Below are positions 48,406-60,584 of a stretch of DNA of 64,000 bases, in pieces. The notes beneath the pieces are model-generated. The model was not told the DNA's origin. It did no database searches and was given only the letters and a program-made list of their open reading frames with translations. Numbering within the stretch: the first letter of the stretch is position 1; each line of letters starts with the position of its first letter. The translations under genes were made by a program, and so were the position numbers. Source of the stretch: Magnolia sinica (Eukaryota; Streptophyta; Magnoliopsida; Magnoliales; Magnoliaceae); the NCBI RefSeq assembly GCF_029962835.1, contig NC_080586.1:63310001-63374000 (forward strand), in the 5' to 3' direction.

Positions 48406-48760
48406 TCCATCAATGATGGATTAAGCTCAAACATGCATCAGTTTGTAGATATGATGTGCAACGGTGAGTTTATGAGCAAAGACCTTAAGGAGGCATGGGA
48501 ACACTTCGATATGTTGAATGAAAATGCACAGCCATGGGATACCTCCAACAAATCAAGTATTACCAAGCATCCATCCAAAGAGAAATGAGAAATTTACATA
48601 CTTAAGGAGGAGGATGACATGAATGCAAGGATCGTTGATCTCAAAAGTAAAGTTGAGGCCATAGAACTTAATAAACTAGAAGCGGTCCCACAACCAACTA
48701 AAACCATTGAGAGTGTCAGTTGTACATGCAAGACCAATGTGAAATTGCGGTTTAGACGGC
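48406..48760 (+). pseudogene. Athila-type gag fragment (fossil)
   Basis: The plus strand encodes INDGLSSNMHQFVDMMCNGE and, further on, ILKEEDDMNARIVDLKSKVE, parallel to gag at 28657-29052. It is a broken fragment. A copia element begins at 48761. Confidence 0.85.
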
Positions 48761-50679
48761 TGTAGTAGAAGTATGGAATAGTTTAAGAGTCCTAAAGGGG
48801 GGTGAATAGGAGTTTTCAAACATTTTACCATTTAAAAATCCTAATTTCCTAACACAAATTACTTAGCACTTTAAACTAAGCAAGGCAACTTAACTTTAAA
48901 AGCTTCCAAGCCAATAGAGGATCCAATCACATAGACTATTCAAGATAAGCAAAATTAAGTGACTAGCCAATAGCATAGTGAACGTGTATGTCTGAAATAT
49001 TGTACCTATCAATCCTTGGCATTCATCTAATCATGCATATATACTTAAGCATACAAACACATAAGCATAATAATATAAATGGGCGAATATCAATTCCAAA
49101 CACAAGCATTTACAGTGGTTCAGCTATGTGCCTACTCCACTCCCGACAACCACACTGTCTCCTAAAGTGTGTTGGATTTCACTATGAATAATTTTAAATC
49201 TGGTTCACCATTAACCTTTACAACCCTACACAAAGGACACAACAATTTATGCTCTTCACACGAACAAAGGTCCTACACTAAGAACCTACATTTAGGCCCC
49301 ACGGCCAAGATACCACAGTAGGCACCTAGGTTTAGGCCCACTGGCCAAGGTCCTACACAAGGCACCTATGTTTAGGCCCACCAGCCAAGGTCCCACACAA
49401 GGCACCTACATTTAGGCCCACCAATTAAGGTCCAACACAAGGCACCTACATTTAGGAACACAGGCCAAGGTCTCACACAAGGCACCTACACGAGTTTATT
49501 AATAGTAAACTCTTAGCCTCAATACTACACGAGGATAGAGACTAAATTGTGAACTCTTAACAATAACACTGACTTGTCAGAATGAGTCGTCTTTTGTAGC
49601 TCATCTTGGGTTGCTTGATCTTCACTCTTTCATGATTGAATCTGCTCCTCGATACTTCCCTAATCGCTATGCTGTAGTTTACCTGTTATTTCAGTTTCAC
49701 GATCAAGAACCATGCATATAATGTTCCTATTAAGGTAACCAAGGTAATGGGAGTTGGTTGAATCTCTAACAAAGGTTATGAGTAAATTTCCTAAGAGATT
49801 CAATTGATGGATGCACTAGAGTATGGTTGAGATTAAGGATAAACCTTTAGGTTTGGTCTCAATACTCTAGTGAAGGCTTGGGATCATGTTCTTCATTAAA
49901 GTGAGCTTTGAATGCTCATTGATATGATGAATCATAATGAAAATAACATGAATCTCATGTGGATAAAGTCTAGGATGAGTGATTAGAGCTTGGGACAATC
50001 TAGGGACTCTGAAATGCCTAAATCCACAATTTCCACAAAGTTCTGGGTACTATATTTATAGAGAAAAGGGTCCAATGGATCTATAACGGCTAGTTTTTAG
50101 TGCGACCGATTGAATATTTAGTAGTACCGAAATATAGTCGGTTGTACCGAAATATCACTTGGTGGTACCGAATTAAATCCTGAAGTTACTAGATGATTGT
50201 TGTTGCTTTAGGTGGTACCGAAAGTTGTTCATCGGTAGGAGTCGGTGGTACCAAATTAGTTTCGAAAGCTGCTAGATTGTTTTAGGCACTTTTGATAATA
50301 CTGAAGGCATCTTCAGTTCTACCGAAGGTGCCATTCAGTGGCACCTTTTCCTACCAAATGTGGATAAATTTTCTTGTTTTAACTTCTTGTCCATTAAATC
50401 ATTTAACAACTTGGAACTTCCTAAAACCAAGTCTAAAAGGGTAAACAATATGAACTTTAAATGGCTTGAAATAGATGATCTAAGTGGGTTTTCCCATTTG
50501 GGCTAGAATCATCTATAGGCAAGATCCAGATCGTAAAAGCTTCTTTGGATTCTCTCTTTGTAGCTTGGGCTTCTGCTCCAGTTGCGTCGTCGGTCTTCAT
50601 TTGCCAAGGACTCATCCGACTACTTGACACAACTAGTCATGTGATTGACAAACATATGTGCAAGATGAGTACACTAATA
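48761..50679 (-). repeat. 3' LTR of the copia element
   Basis: Starts on the minus strand just after the polypurine tract (TATTAGTGTACTC) and ends CTACA at 48761, where the Athila gag fossil stops. Near the low end it has the familiar AGAGTCC...GGGGGGTGAATAGG block. It contains a 40-bp tandem array (49270-49495) and repeated GGTGGTACCGAA-type words (50100-50340). Confidence 0.78.
49270..49495. repeat. 40-bp tandem array inside the copia LTR
   Basis: Five to six copies of a unit combining AAGGCACCTACATTTAGGCC, CACNGGCCAAGG and TCCNACAC, with a few substitutions between copies. Confidence 0.92.
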
Positions 50680-51481
50680 ATCTCCCCTTTTGTCAATTAC
50701 GTGACAAAAACAACCTATCCTAAGACAATGTCATGGCCAATACCAATGACATACCAAAACAATAGAATACATATCAATATATCAAATTATAACTCAAATA
50801 TAAGATTAGACATGTAACACACTAATGTTGCTCCCCCATAGTTTCTTCCAAGATCAACCTGTATTCTGCAAAAAACAACAGTGTGTTTTGGTGGGTGGAT
50901 ATGTTTCTTCTCCCCCTTTTTGTTAGTCATTGCCAAAGGATTTACCAAGAAGTAAGCCAATAACCATATATATGATAAAACACAGCTTAGAGAGACAGAA
51001 CATGCAAATCACATAAAGTTAGAATGGAATAGTAGGGAAATATAAACATAATGTGACAATTTCATGTTAAAAAGAAGATATAACTATGAAACAAAACCAC
51101 TAACATGAACATAAAGATTTCATCATAAATGCATCAAAATTACTACCCCAAGCTTTGGTAGATTAATCCATCATCCAAAAAGCAACAACAAACCCCTAAG
51201 GGCATTCAAAAATCCCAGATATTAGTAAGATAAAGCCTAAGTAAAGAACAAAATCTCAGGCTATATGGGTCAGTTTAAAATAAGTCATGAAAAACAACTA
51301 TCCACACAACAAGTTGTCATAACACATTCACAGAATCAGTAGATTAAGAAGAGCTTAGCTCCCTAGCCTCCACGGAATCTTCCTGACGATAGGACAGATG
51401 AGCTGTAATGCGATGCATAGTCCTTTGAATAGAATGAACTATTCTTTCCAATCTGGACTAACATTCGATGATCTCCTTTTG

Positions 51482-52450
51482 TTACTCTCTGAGAGTGCTG
51501 AGAGTTTCGTCTAAGGAGGCAGAAGGAGTAGTATGTGCAGCTGCAACATCTTCGGTAGGCGCAGGAACCTCTTCTAGAGGTGCATCATCCTCAGCTTGAG
51601 GTCTCGTCCCATGTCTAGCTGGAAGTTGCATTCTTGTGATGCTAAGAGTTGTGACTCTGGGGGCGATGAGAACTTTGCCCTTATTTTCCTTTATCCCGAA
51701 CTGGTTAGCCAACCGACAAAGCAACTGTCTGAATGGTATTCCATAGGTATTTGACTCAAAGGTTGACACAATTTGATGGAATACCATTGTGGGAAGACAC
51801 ATTGGTTCCCCCGTTCCATGTTTATATAGAGATTCGACCATGAACGGGATAAGTTCTATATAATTACCCGACCAAGGATATACATTAGACATGAATATAA
51901 GACACAAAATGTGGTAATCATTAGACACTGCAGTAGCATGGAGAGCATTTTCTTTGCTCCACTCAATATTTTGACCATCGCAAAGAAATTCAGTCCAAAG
52001 AATGCATTTTTCACTAGTAGTCACATCGAGCTCAGATGGTTGTTCTAAGCAAATAGGAATTTTGATCAAGGAAGCTATTCTGGCAGGGGTAATATGAAAA
52101 GTTCTTCCACAATAGTTGACTATAATGGAAAGGGAGTCATGGTCTTCTAGCTGGGTGCGATGAGACAAAAGGGTTTTAACCAGGTTTACATCCACTTCCC
52201 CTCCAAGAGACAAAATGGGATCCTAACCACGGTTATAAAGGATATCACAAACATTATAGTCTGCGAGACGTGAAGTATCGACACTCCGTTCATAGATGAT
52301 TTTCCTGGAAGCAAATCGGGCTGCGATGGGACTCAAAGGAGGAGAAGGATTTCTTGAGAATCGGAGGGTCGAGTATTTTAATGAATATTGTGACCTTGTT
52401 TGGGGGCACATTGTTTGGACTTGGTGCCAGAAGATACCCTCTATCATGTT
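51482..52450 (-). other. Extra ORF region downstream of copia pol
   Basis: A 243-codon open stretch (51482-52213) reads GRTFHITPARIASLIKIPIC early, then DYHILCLIFMSNVYPWSGNY in the middle, and ends in a Pro/Glu/Ala-rich tail. The order (NYCGRTFHIT...ASLIKIP, then a hydrophobic L-x-F-x-x-N-V-x-P-x-S-G block) recalls the 'putative plant transposon protein' domain often found as an extra ORF in plant retroelements. A second open stretch (52223-52447) lies just upstream. It sits where SIRE-type elements carry an env-like ORF, but nothing here looks like an envelope protein. The domain match is from memory. Confidence 0.6.
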
Positions 52451-52984
52451 TCTTTTTGGTGCATCCCTCCCATGGAGAAGTATATTCTTGATCTTCCATA
52501 TTAAAAATGGGGTGGAGACGATAGGGGTGGAGCAAAAAGGACCTATTAGGAAATGAATAGATGGAGAAAAATACCTGAGGAATGCCTTGGAAATGGCTAA
52601 GTTCGGTAGGGAAACTTTTAGCTAAAGGTTAAGGGAAATTGAAAAAAAGTTACATCAAAAGGGGTTGTATAGAGAACCGACTTATATAGGCACACCCGCT
52701 CGATTTCGGTACCACCGATAGTCACTTCGGTGCTTCCGAAGGTACTTAAAAAGATATTTGCAAGTATTTTCAGAATGATGTACAAGTATATATCTTTCAT
52801 AAGTATTTTGTAAATCCAAAAGACACCAAAATGGTTAACATATATATATATATATATCCAAAAATATGATTAAAACTCAAAGATCAAAATTGAGTATACA
52901 TATATGTTAAAAAATAATAATAATAATAATACTGAGGCTATGATTCCTCAATTATGATAGTTAAACACAGTGGGCCCTTAGGTA

Positions 52985-54403
52985 ATGTTAAATCACACAG
53001 ACTCCAATAGATTTTTGGAGGTCACTAAATCTGTTGGCATCCAGTGGTTTTGTCAAAATATCGGCCAATTGTTGCTTGGTAGGCACATATTCTCGCATGA
53101 TAATATTTTCCTCGACAAGTTCATGTCTAAAGTGATGTCAAATATCTATGTGCTTTGTTCGAGAATGTTGAATTGAATGTTTTGAGATATTGATGGCACT
53201 TGTATTGTCACAAAATAGTGTCATTGTAGATTGCGTAATGCCACAATCCATCAACATTTGCTCCATCCATATAAGTTGTGTGCAATAACTGCCATCTGCA
53301 ATGTATTCAGCTTCAGCAGTAGATAATGAGATTGAGTTTTTCTTTTTGTTGTGCCACGATACAAGACAATTTTTGATATAGTAACAACTGACATTGGTGG
53401 ACTTGCGATCATCAATGTTCCCAGCCCAATTGGCATCTGAGTACCCAGCAATGATGGTAGATGTATCAACTGGGTACCATAAGCCAAAGTCAGCAGTCCC
53501 AGCTACAAATCATATAATTCTTTTTACTGCGGGTATGTGTGGTTCTTTAGGATTGGTTTAAAATCTAACGCATGCACCAATGTTAAAAGCAATGTTAGGC
53601 TGACTTACAGCTAGGTAGAGTAAGCTACCTATCACACTGTGATACAAGTGCTGATACACACTCTTCCCATTGACATCGTTAGAAAGTTTAAGAGTGGTGT
53701 TTATGGGAGTATTCTGAGTGCGACCAAAGTCAAGTCCAAATCTTTTTATCACATCTTTTGCATATTTGGACTGACATACAAATACCATTTGCTAATTGTT
53801 TCACTTGTAATCCTAGAAAGAAATTCAGCTCACCAACCATGCTAATTTCAAATTCGAATTTCATCAATTCAGCAAATTCATGAGCAACATCTTTACAAGT
53901 GGATCTAAAGACTGTCATCCACGTACATTTGGACAATTAGCAAGATATTTCCAGTCTTTTGAGTAAATAATGTTTTATCAACACTCCCCCAACAAAAATT
54001 GCATTAAACGCTCATACCATGCTCTGGGTGCTTACTTCAGTCCGTAAAGCACTTTGCTCAATTTGTATACATTTTGAGGATACATAGGATCCAAAAATCC
54101 TTTTGGCTGTGCGACGTATACTTCTTCCTCAAGTACACCATTGAGGAAGGCACTTCTTACATCCATTTGGAATAATTTAAATTTTAACACACAAGCAACA
54201 GACATGAGAATTCTTATAGACTCGAGGCGAGATATAGGGGCAAATGTCTCATCAAAATCAATGCCCTCAATTTGTGAGTAGCCTTGTGCTACGAGTCTTG
54301 CTTTATTTCTTAATACATTCCCAGATTCATCGGACTTGTTTTTGAAGATCCACTTTGTTCCGATGATGTTAATATCAAGTGGCCTAGGAACTAGCTGCCA
54401 CAC
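52985..54403 (-). pseudogene. copia reverse transcriptase and RNase H region (fossil)
   Basis: The minus strand carries GTKWIFKNKSDESGNV, RLVAQGYSQIEGIDFDETFA and FKLFQMDVRSAFLNGVLEEE (RT), then the GSLLYLAVSQPNIAF segment, and RNase H further down (53251-53487). It is broken by several changes. Confidence 0.93.
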
Positions 54404-55099
54404 TTCATTCCTTTCAAATTGTTAGAGCTCATCTTGCATAACTGTAATCCAAAACTCATCTTGGAGAGCTTTTATAACATTTTTGGGCTCAATTTTAGAA
54501 GTGAAGCACGTATGACTAAAAATACCTTCAAGCTGGCGTCGAGTTTTCATACCATCATTAGGATCTCTAATGATTTGAATGATGGGATGAGCCTTCATGA
54601 CTGGCAAGTTGTTCGACGATTGAGGTTCATGTGGTGAAGTGACTTTGTTATGTGATTCACCTATTGTGAGTGTGTCTACTTCATCCTCTCTATCAATTAT
54701 AGGACAATTCTTATCATGTGGTTGGTCATCAACAACCACATTGACAGTTTTTTAAATAGTTAGTGTCCTTAGATTGTACACTTTATAAGCATGACTGTTT
54801 GTAGTATATCCTAGAAAAATCCCTTTATCGCTTTTAGAGTCAAATTTGCTTAGATGTTCTCTGTCTTTAAGAATTAGCATTTACTACCAAAGGCACAAAA
54901 ATATTTTACACTAGGTTGTTTTTCACTCCATAGTTTATATGAAGTCTTATTCAATCCTGTCCTAAGATATGCCCTATTAATTACATAGCAGGCGATATTG
55001 ACCGCTTTAGCCCATAAACTTTAGCCATGTTTTTACTATTGAGCATAACTAAGCCCATTTCCTGCAATACCCATTTCTTTCTTTCCACCACTCCATTCT

Positions 55100-55942
55100 G
55101 TTAAGGTGTTTTTGGAGCTGAGAATTCATGTCTGATTCCATATTTGTCACAATACACTTCAAATCATTCATTCTCAAAATCCCCACCATGATCACTCCTA
55201 ATATGACTTATACAATATCCTTTTTCATTTTGAAGTCATTTTGCCATCTTCTAGAATTCTTCAAAAGCATTGGATTTTTCTTGAAGAAAGGATACCCAAG
55301 TAGATCTAAAATAATCATCCACTACCACAAAAAATATCTCTTTTTCCCAAGGCTCTAAACTTTGGTAGGTCCCACTAGATCCATGTGCAATAGTTTAAGT
55401 GGTTTGGAAGTTGCTATGGTGGTTGTCCTTTTATGTCCAACCTTAATCTGTTTGCCTTTACAACAATCACCACACACAATCTTCTCCTTCTTTATGATTT
55501 TAGGGAGACCTCTCAACAAATTTTTTGAGCTTAGTTTAGCCAAATTCCGGTAGTGGACATGTCCAAGTCTTTGGTGCCACAACTTGGATTCATTATTTAA
55601 AGCCATGTGGCATTTTATGAATGGGACACTTTCTTTACTGCTTTCAATTACATGGTAGTTGTCACTTATCCAAAGACCTTTCATGATAAGTTTGCCTACA
55701 AGGTCTAAGATCTTGCATATATTCTTGGAGAATGTGACTGAGTGTTCTTTGTTACAAATTTGGGAAATGCTTAAGAGGTTATGTTTTAGCCCATCTACGC
55801 AAAGAACATCCTCAATTCTGGGTTGGCCAAGCCTAACTGTTGTCCCTCTTCCAATAATCTTAGCAGAGCTCTCATCGCCAAATGTGACTGACCCACCATC
55901 AAATTTTGAAAAATCACAAAATTGGGCCCGATCACCTGTCAT
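55100..55942 (-). pseudogene. copia GAG-pre-integrase and integrase start (fossil)
   Basis: 55355-55942 (minus) includes RLGQPRIEDVLCVDGLKHNL, LWHQRLGHVHYRNLAKLS and CGDCCKGKQIKVGH, the GAG-pre-integrase and integrase zinc-binding segments of Ty1/copia. The integrase core continues toward 55100. Confidence 0.93.
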
Positions 55943-56117
55943 ATGTCTAGAGCACCCCTTTCAAGATACTACTTAGAACTGTTGCTTGCTTTAAGTACAG
56001 TGTGGATCACAAGGTAGTTGTTCTTGTTCTTTACAACCCATTTGGTGACAGTCTTCATGGGAAATGTAGTTTCACCTTGGGGTTTCTTGTATTTCTCAGC
56101 TGTCTGAACTAGATTTC

Positions 56118-58314
56118 TGTTCACTCCCCAAGTATAGGGTTGTGATGTAGTAATAAACTCGGTAAGACCGAGGTCGAATCCACAGGGACTGATACCTGTA
56201 CGTTATCTGAAACCAAGTAGGACTAGAACTAGACTAAGATGTGATCTAAACAAAATAGAATTTTAAGAAATAATTGGGGAATAATTATCTAAAACTTTAA
56301 GAAATTCAGAGGAAGGAAACTAGGGATTCAGAGGATCCACTTGTAGAGATTAGGGAGATCTTATGCCTGCATCAAGGATTATGGAATCCAAACTGAACTT
56401 ACTTGATCTGGTTTTTAAGAGATGAAAGGTATATGAATTAGAATGGATTTCATCACCACACCATGCCCAGGAGACAGTTAACAAAAGAATTAAACTAATT
56501 ACCAACCAATCAACATGCCATGAAGGTCAAGAAGGGTACCATCATCCAACCATGCCCAGGAGACGATGGTGGACAACAGGGCCTCCTGACGTCATAAACA
56601 TCAAAGAGAAAAAGAAATATTCAAAGCCATTGCAAACCCATTGTAATTTTAGTCACAACAGACTATTAAAGACTGAAACGAATATTCTTTTAATAATCAA
56701 CTTAAAACCAAGTTCAGTTCAGAAATTTTAAATTAAACGCATGAAACAGTATCTCCCATCTCACTATAGGCTTCACCTCTTAGCCCTAGCTAAGAGGATT
56801 AGCTACACATGAATGGGCTGATTAAAACATAATAATAAAAATAAAAAGGAAAAGAAAAGAACAAGAAGGAAAGAGAGAAAAACCCCGCTTCACGTTTCCT
56901 CCTTTCTCTGTCTCTTTCAATCCCAGCAGCCCTCTCTCCAAAATCTCTCCAGAAGCCGAAAACAACTCCACGTTCAGCCGCCAATCGTCCAGCAGCCAAC
57001 GTCTCTGCCTCCCACGTCCAGCCAAAAAGCCTCCACGGCAGCTCTGAATCCCCAAGTCCCTGCCAAGCTCTCCCTTTCACGTTTCAGCCACCGCTCCCGT
57101 CCCAAAATCTCCTTTTTCTCCTCCTTTCTCTGTGTTTCCTTTATATCCTGGTCCCCTGCGAATCAAAGACTTCATGCCCAAGTCTGAGTTGTAGCGTCGG
57201 GAGAGAAGGATAGTTATTTACGCAGCCGCGTTCGCGTTCGCAGTGAAAACGCAAAATATCTTGCGTTTGGGTTGTATTTATGGCGCGATATCAAATTATC
57301 CGTCATTTCTGAGATCTTGGCTAGAATATTGGCCTTCTTGTGGACACATTGGACGGTATGGATCACTTAAATTATTGATGACCGTGGCCCACTATCCCCC
57401 CCGGCCTGCGGACGCTGGCTCGCTGTCGAAGTTGGTGGGGCCCACATAGATTTTGTTTTGGGAAATCCACTCCGTCCACTGTATTCTGCTCGAAAAACCA
57501 GGCGAAAATCACTATTTTTGGATCCAAATCGGTGTGGTCCATGGAAGAAATCAGCTGCAATAGTTGTAGGGCAGTCCATTTGTGACCATTGAAACCAACA
57601 CGTGTGCGTGCATGAGTGCATAAAGTCAACATGGGTTTGGCTAAATCGAGCCCCTCTGCATGATGGACGGCTCGGATTGAGCATTTGGACCATGATGATG
57701 GCCCACTGAGATCATCCGAAATCTCTGTTTCATGAAAGAAACAGAGTTCTTCAAAATACGTCCCACGTCCCTGTGTTGCCATGCACTCTTAGTGCAAAAA
57801 GTGTACTATGTACACTGTATGATTATTATGAGAAATCCACACCAACCATCTTGTTCCTCATTTCATTTAAGCCATGGGGGCCGAAGTTAAAGCGTGGGCC
57901 CCAAATCAGGATTTTATGAACTGATCTGTTAGTTCAGCCACTTTCACGAGGATCCAGTGGCTGAAATTTGACGTGTACGGTTAGTTTTTGGTCTTCAAGC
58001 CATGTATAAAGTTTCGAGCCAAACAGATGATGGAAACCTAGTGATCTTGCATTCTGGCTGACTTTCAGGCCGCTTGAGCTTTCTCGATTTTCGCGGATCT
58101 CTAGCGTATAATTCCGTCGATCTTGGTTCCCTGGAGTCCATCCCTTGCCTTGGTGATTCTGGAGCATCAAATCCATGCATTTAGCACCTTTTTCAGTCCA
58201 TGCTCGTAAATACACCTTGCATCACAAACACGATTAAACTGGTGCATTAAATAGTATCATGTCCATAAATTCAAGTAATAATTGGGTCTGATATGCAATA
58301 TTTGACCCTCAACA
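56118..58314 (-). repeat. 3' LTR of the young element
   Basis: The minus strand starts TGTTGAGGGTCAAATATTG and ends GGGGAGTGAACA. It contains the CTTCACCTCTTAGCC block common to the Athila-type LTRs here. A TATA-like GGATATAAAGG lies on the minus strand near 57140. Confidence 0.93.
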
Positions 58315-58680
58315 CAACCCCCAACCAGCATTTTGCTAGTCCCGAGCAAAATATGCGAAAAGTAAGTTGAGAATTACAGAACAATTTCCATAAACTCGAG
58401 TGATTTTTGCAGAATAATCCAGATATGAGAATTCTCAGATTCATGAATGTTGGCATTACTTTATCCTGAAATCAAGCTCAAATATTAATCCATTAATTAG
58501 AACAATTCTAAATATTGCGTTCCATGAGTGTATAGTGTAATCTTAGCTTAACACTATTAAAATTCACTTCTCTATTTCAGGATATCATTGGTAACCACAA
58601 TAGAATTTATGATAACCAACATCTAAACCAAAACTTGATTCATTCTTCCACCTTTTAATGATTTTCACACTATGTTAACT

Positions 58681-58851
58681 TTTTTTTTTTTTTAAAGAAA
58701 ATCCAAGGAGGAGAATCGAATCTACACCTATAGGGAGCAAACCTATGGTAAAGACCGGTCGCCAAAAAGTTTATGAATGTCAACCTTGGGGAATCAAACC
58801 TTCACCTGTAGGGAGCAAACCTATGGTGAAAACCATTCGCCCAATCTTTTC
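58681..58851 (-). mobile_element. Dimeric tRNA-like SINE inside the young element
   Basis: On the minus strand two tandem units of about 78 bp, each with CATAGGTTTGCTCCCTA and a B-box-like word (GGTTTGATTCCCC, GATTCGATTCTCC), end in an A-rich tail (13 T on the plus strand at 58681). It has the head-to-tail dimer layout of some plant SINEs. Target duplications were not found. Confidence 0.65.
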
Positions 58852-59633
58852 AATTTCTCAGGTTGGTTCCTTTCAAGCTTAGTGATCACCAAATTAATCC
58901 TTCAATATCGAATGAAACCTTAATGTGTAAGTGAGATGTGACATGTGAAATTATGATTCAATCAATGTTTAAAACTTCTAATCATGGATTAATAATTCAA
59001 ACTTAGCTGTGAAATTTAATAGATAACTGAATCCAAGAGTCATAAAGTACCAACATCCCGCATCTTGAAATTCTAAGTGCCCTAGATGGCCGTCAAAATC
59101 ACTTCGAATTCATCAGAAAGCCTGAAAAATTAAAAATTTTCACCACTTTGCTCAAGACCAAGAAACACTGATTAGGAAACCTAATCTCCCACCCCCAACC
59201 AAAAATCTACATTGTCCTCAATGTAAAAGAAATAAACATGCAATGCACATGGGACAAAATAAGTAAATGAGAAGTGATAGGAAGATAATACCTGAAAGAA
59301 TCAAGAGGCTTTCCATAGCTATTTACGTAAAAGGGGGTCAGTACAAGAGAGAAACCAACAAAAGTAAAGACAAAATCCTACCTATACCACTTTCGCAGGT
59401 GCTCTCGATTGCATTTAGCATATGCAACAAGCCTTTAAACCCCTAGGTTGCCCCTAGTGGACGAGTTGTAGTCTCGTGAGGGTTTGCAGTAATGTTACCC
59501 ACAAACATTGAACTAACTAATGATAAAAACGAAATGAAATGAAGAGCTAGGTTGCCTCCCAGGAGCGCTAAGTTTACCGTCTTCAGCCAGACAAATAAAG
59601 CAACTACCCTAGTCCTAAGAAAGCAAGGAAAAA

Positions 59634-60560
59634 CTACTGAATCAAGCCGCAAGGTTCCTCTTTCGGCCAGTATCTTGATAAGTTTCTCAGTAAGTTCCTC
59701 AACAGGATCATCCAAAAGCCCTTTTTGCAATAGGCTTGGACGCCTTGGAGCATGACCTTCCATAGAAACTTATGTACCTCATAAGAAATTTTCCGTTGAA
59801 GTGCTTGAGGTATCCATAGTATATACGATTCACCCATGACAGAAGAAGTTTCAACGTTAGTATCCCATAGTGAATCAGAAACTCCAGGTAGATAAAGTTT
59901 AGAAAACTTCACAAGAAGTAATGTAGTCTCAACACATTCCGAAGTGTCAGACTTCGGTTCAATTTTCAGCTCCTCCTCCCTTAATGGTAAACATTCAGGA
60001 TCTGTGGAAGAAGGGCCTTCAAAGTAAGGGTTCTCTCGGTCAGTGATGACTACCGAGATGTTGTCTTGCAAGGCATTCACTATGTCTCTTATCATGGGAT
60101 CATTTGAATCTGCAAAGTGTGCCAAACAATCATCAAAAGAGTTGGGACATTCAGCTGAGGGTGACTCATTTTCCACATTAAAGCTTGTGATGATCTGCCT
60201 AAGGAATCCATTGTCTTTAAAGGTAAACGGAGGTGTGCTCTCTTGCTCCAGCCCTACACAGATAGATTGAAAATCAATAGGGGAAGCATCGATGTGATCA
60301 CTTTGTTCATTGAAACTACTCAATCGAGGTGTTGAATTGTCAAATGTGTATAGCTCAGATGGTGGCCTCAACTTAGTGGTTTCAATTTCCAAGGTCGTAG
60401 CGAGCAACTCGTCCTTCTCCCGAATCACATCATCATTTAATTCAGAGGAGTGGTCCAAACATGTTTCACAAGAGTTAGAAGGGTCGATTGTAAGGGGCTC
60501 ATCCTCTACCTTAAAATCAGACATGTCAGGTGAGGGGAGTGGCTCATTATGACTGACCAC
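59634..60560 (-). CDS. Unrecognised ORF of 308 codons in the young LTR element
   Basis: Begins MVSHNEPLPSPDMSDFKVED. The first two thirds are strongly acidic and rich in Ser, Pro, Asp and Glu, with repeated short modules (PSNSCETCLDHSSELNDDVI, PNSFDDCLAHFADSNDPMIR) that look like an internal duplication. The end (ISYEVHKFLWKVMLQGVQA) is basic and hydrophobic. No gag, protease, RT or integrase motif is seen. Length and composition suggest a translated element-specific protein or a decayed linker; function unknown. Confidence 0.55.
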   Translation of the reverse strand: MVSHNEPLPSPDMSDFKVEDEPLTIDPSNSCETCLDHSSELNDDVIREKDELLATTLEIETTKLRPPSELYTFDNSTPRLSSFNEQSDHIDASPIDFQSICVGLEQESTPPFTFKDNGFLRQIITSFNVENESPSAECPNSFDDCLAHFADSNDPMIRDIVNALQDNISVVITDRENPYFEGPSSTDPECLPLREEELKIEPKSDTSECVETTLLLVKFSKLYLPGVSDSLWDTNVETSSVMGESYILWIPQALQRKISYEVHKFLWKVMLQGVQAYCKKGFWMILLRNLLRNLSRYWPKEEPCGLIQ

Positions 60561-60584
60561 TTTATGTACATCTTGATCATTGAC

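Larger units (their letters stand above)
48761..56117 (-). mobile_element. Ty1/copia element with extra post-pol ORF (5' part outside window)
   Basis: From low to high: 3' LTR (48761-50679), a polypurine tract (minus-strand ACAAAAGGGGAGA, 50681-50695), an extra ORF region (51482-52450), RNase H (52985-53490), reverse transcriptase (53558-54403), a linker, integrase (55100-55942) and the protease side. At 56117 it is interrupted by the next LTR element, so its 5' LTR and gag lie beyond the window or are lost. Size, a long LTR and an extra ORF after pol fit the SIRE/Maximus lineage. The coding region is broken by several changes. Age cannot be estimated without the second LTR. Confidence 0.88.

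Noticed and set aside
56799-57782. Several open frames of 70-136 codons within the young LTR, repeated at 62859-63874
   Set aside because: They overlap on the same strand in different frames inside LTR sequence and match no protein. Their duplication simply reflects the two LTRs.
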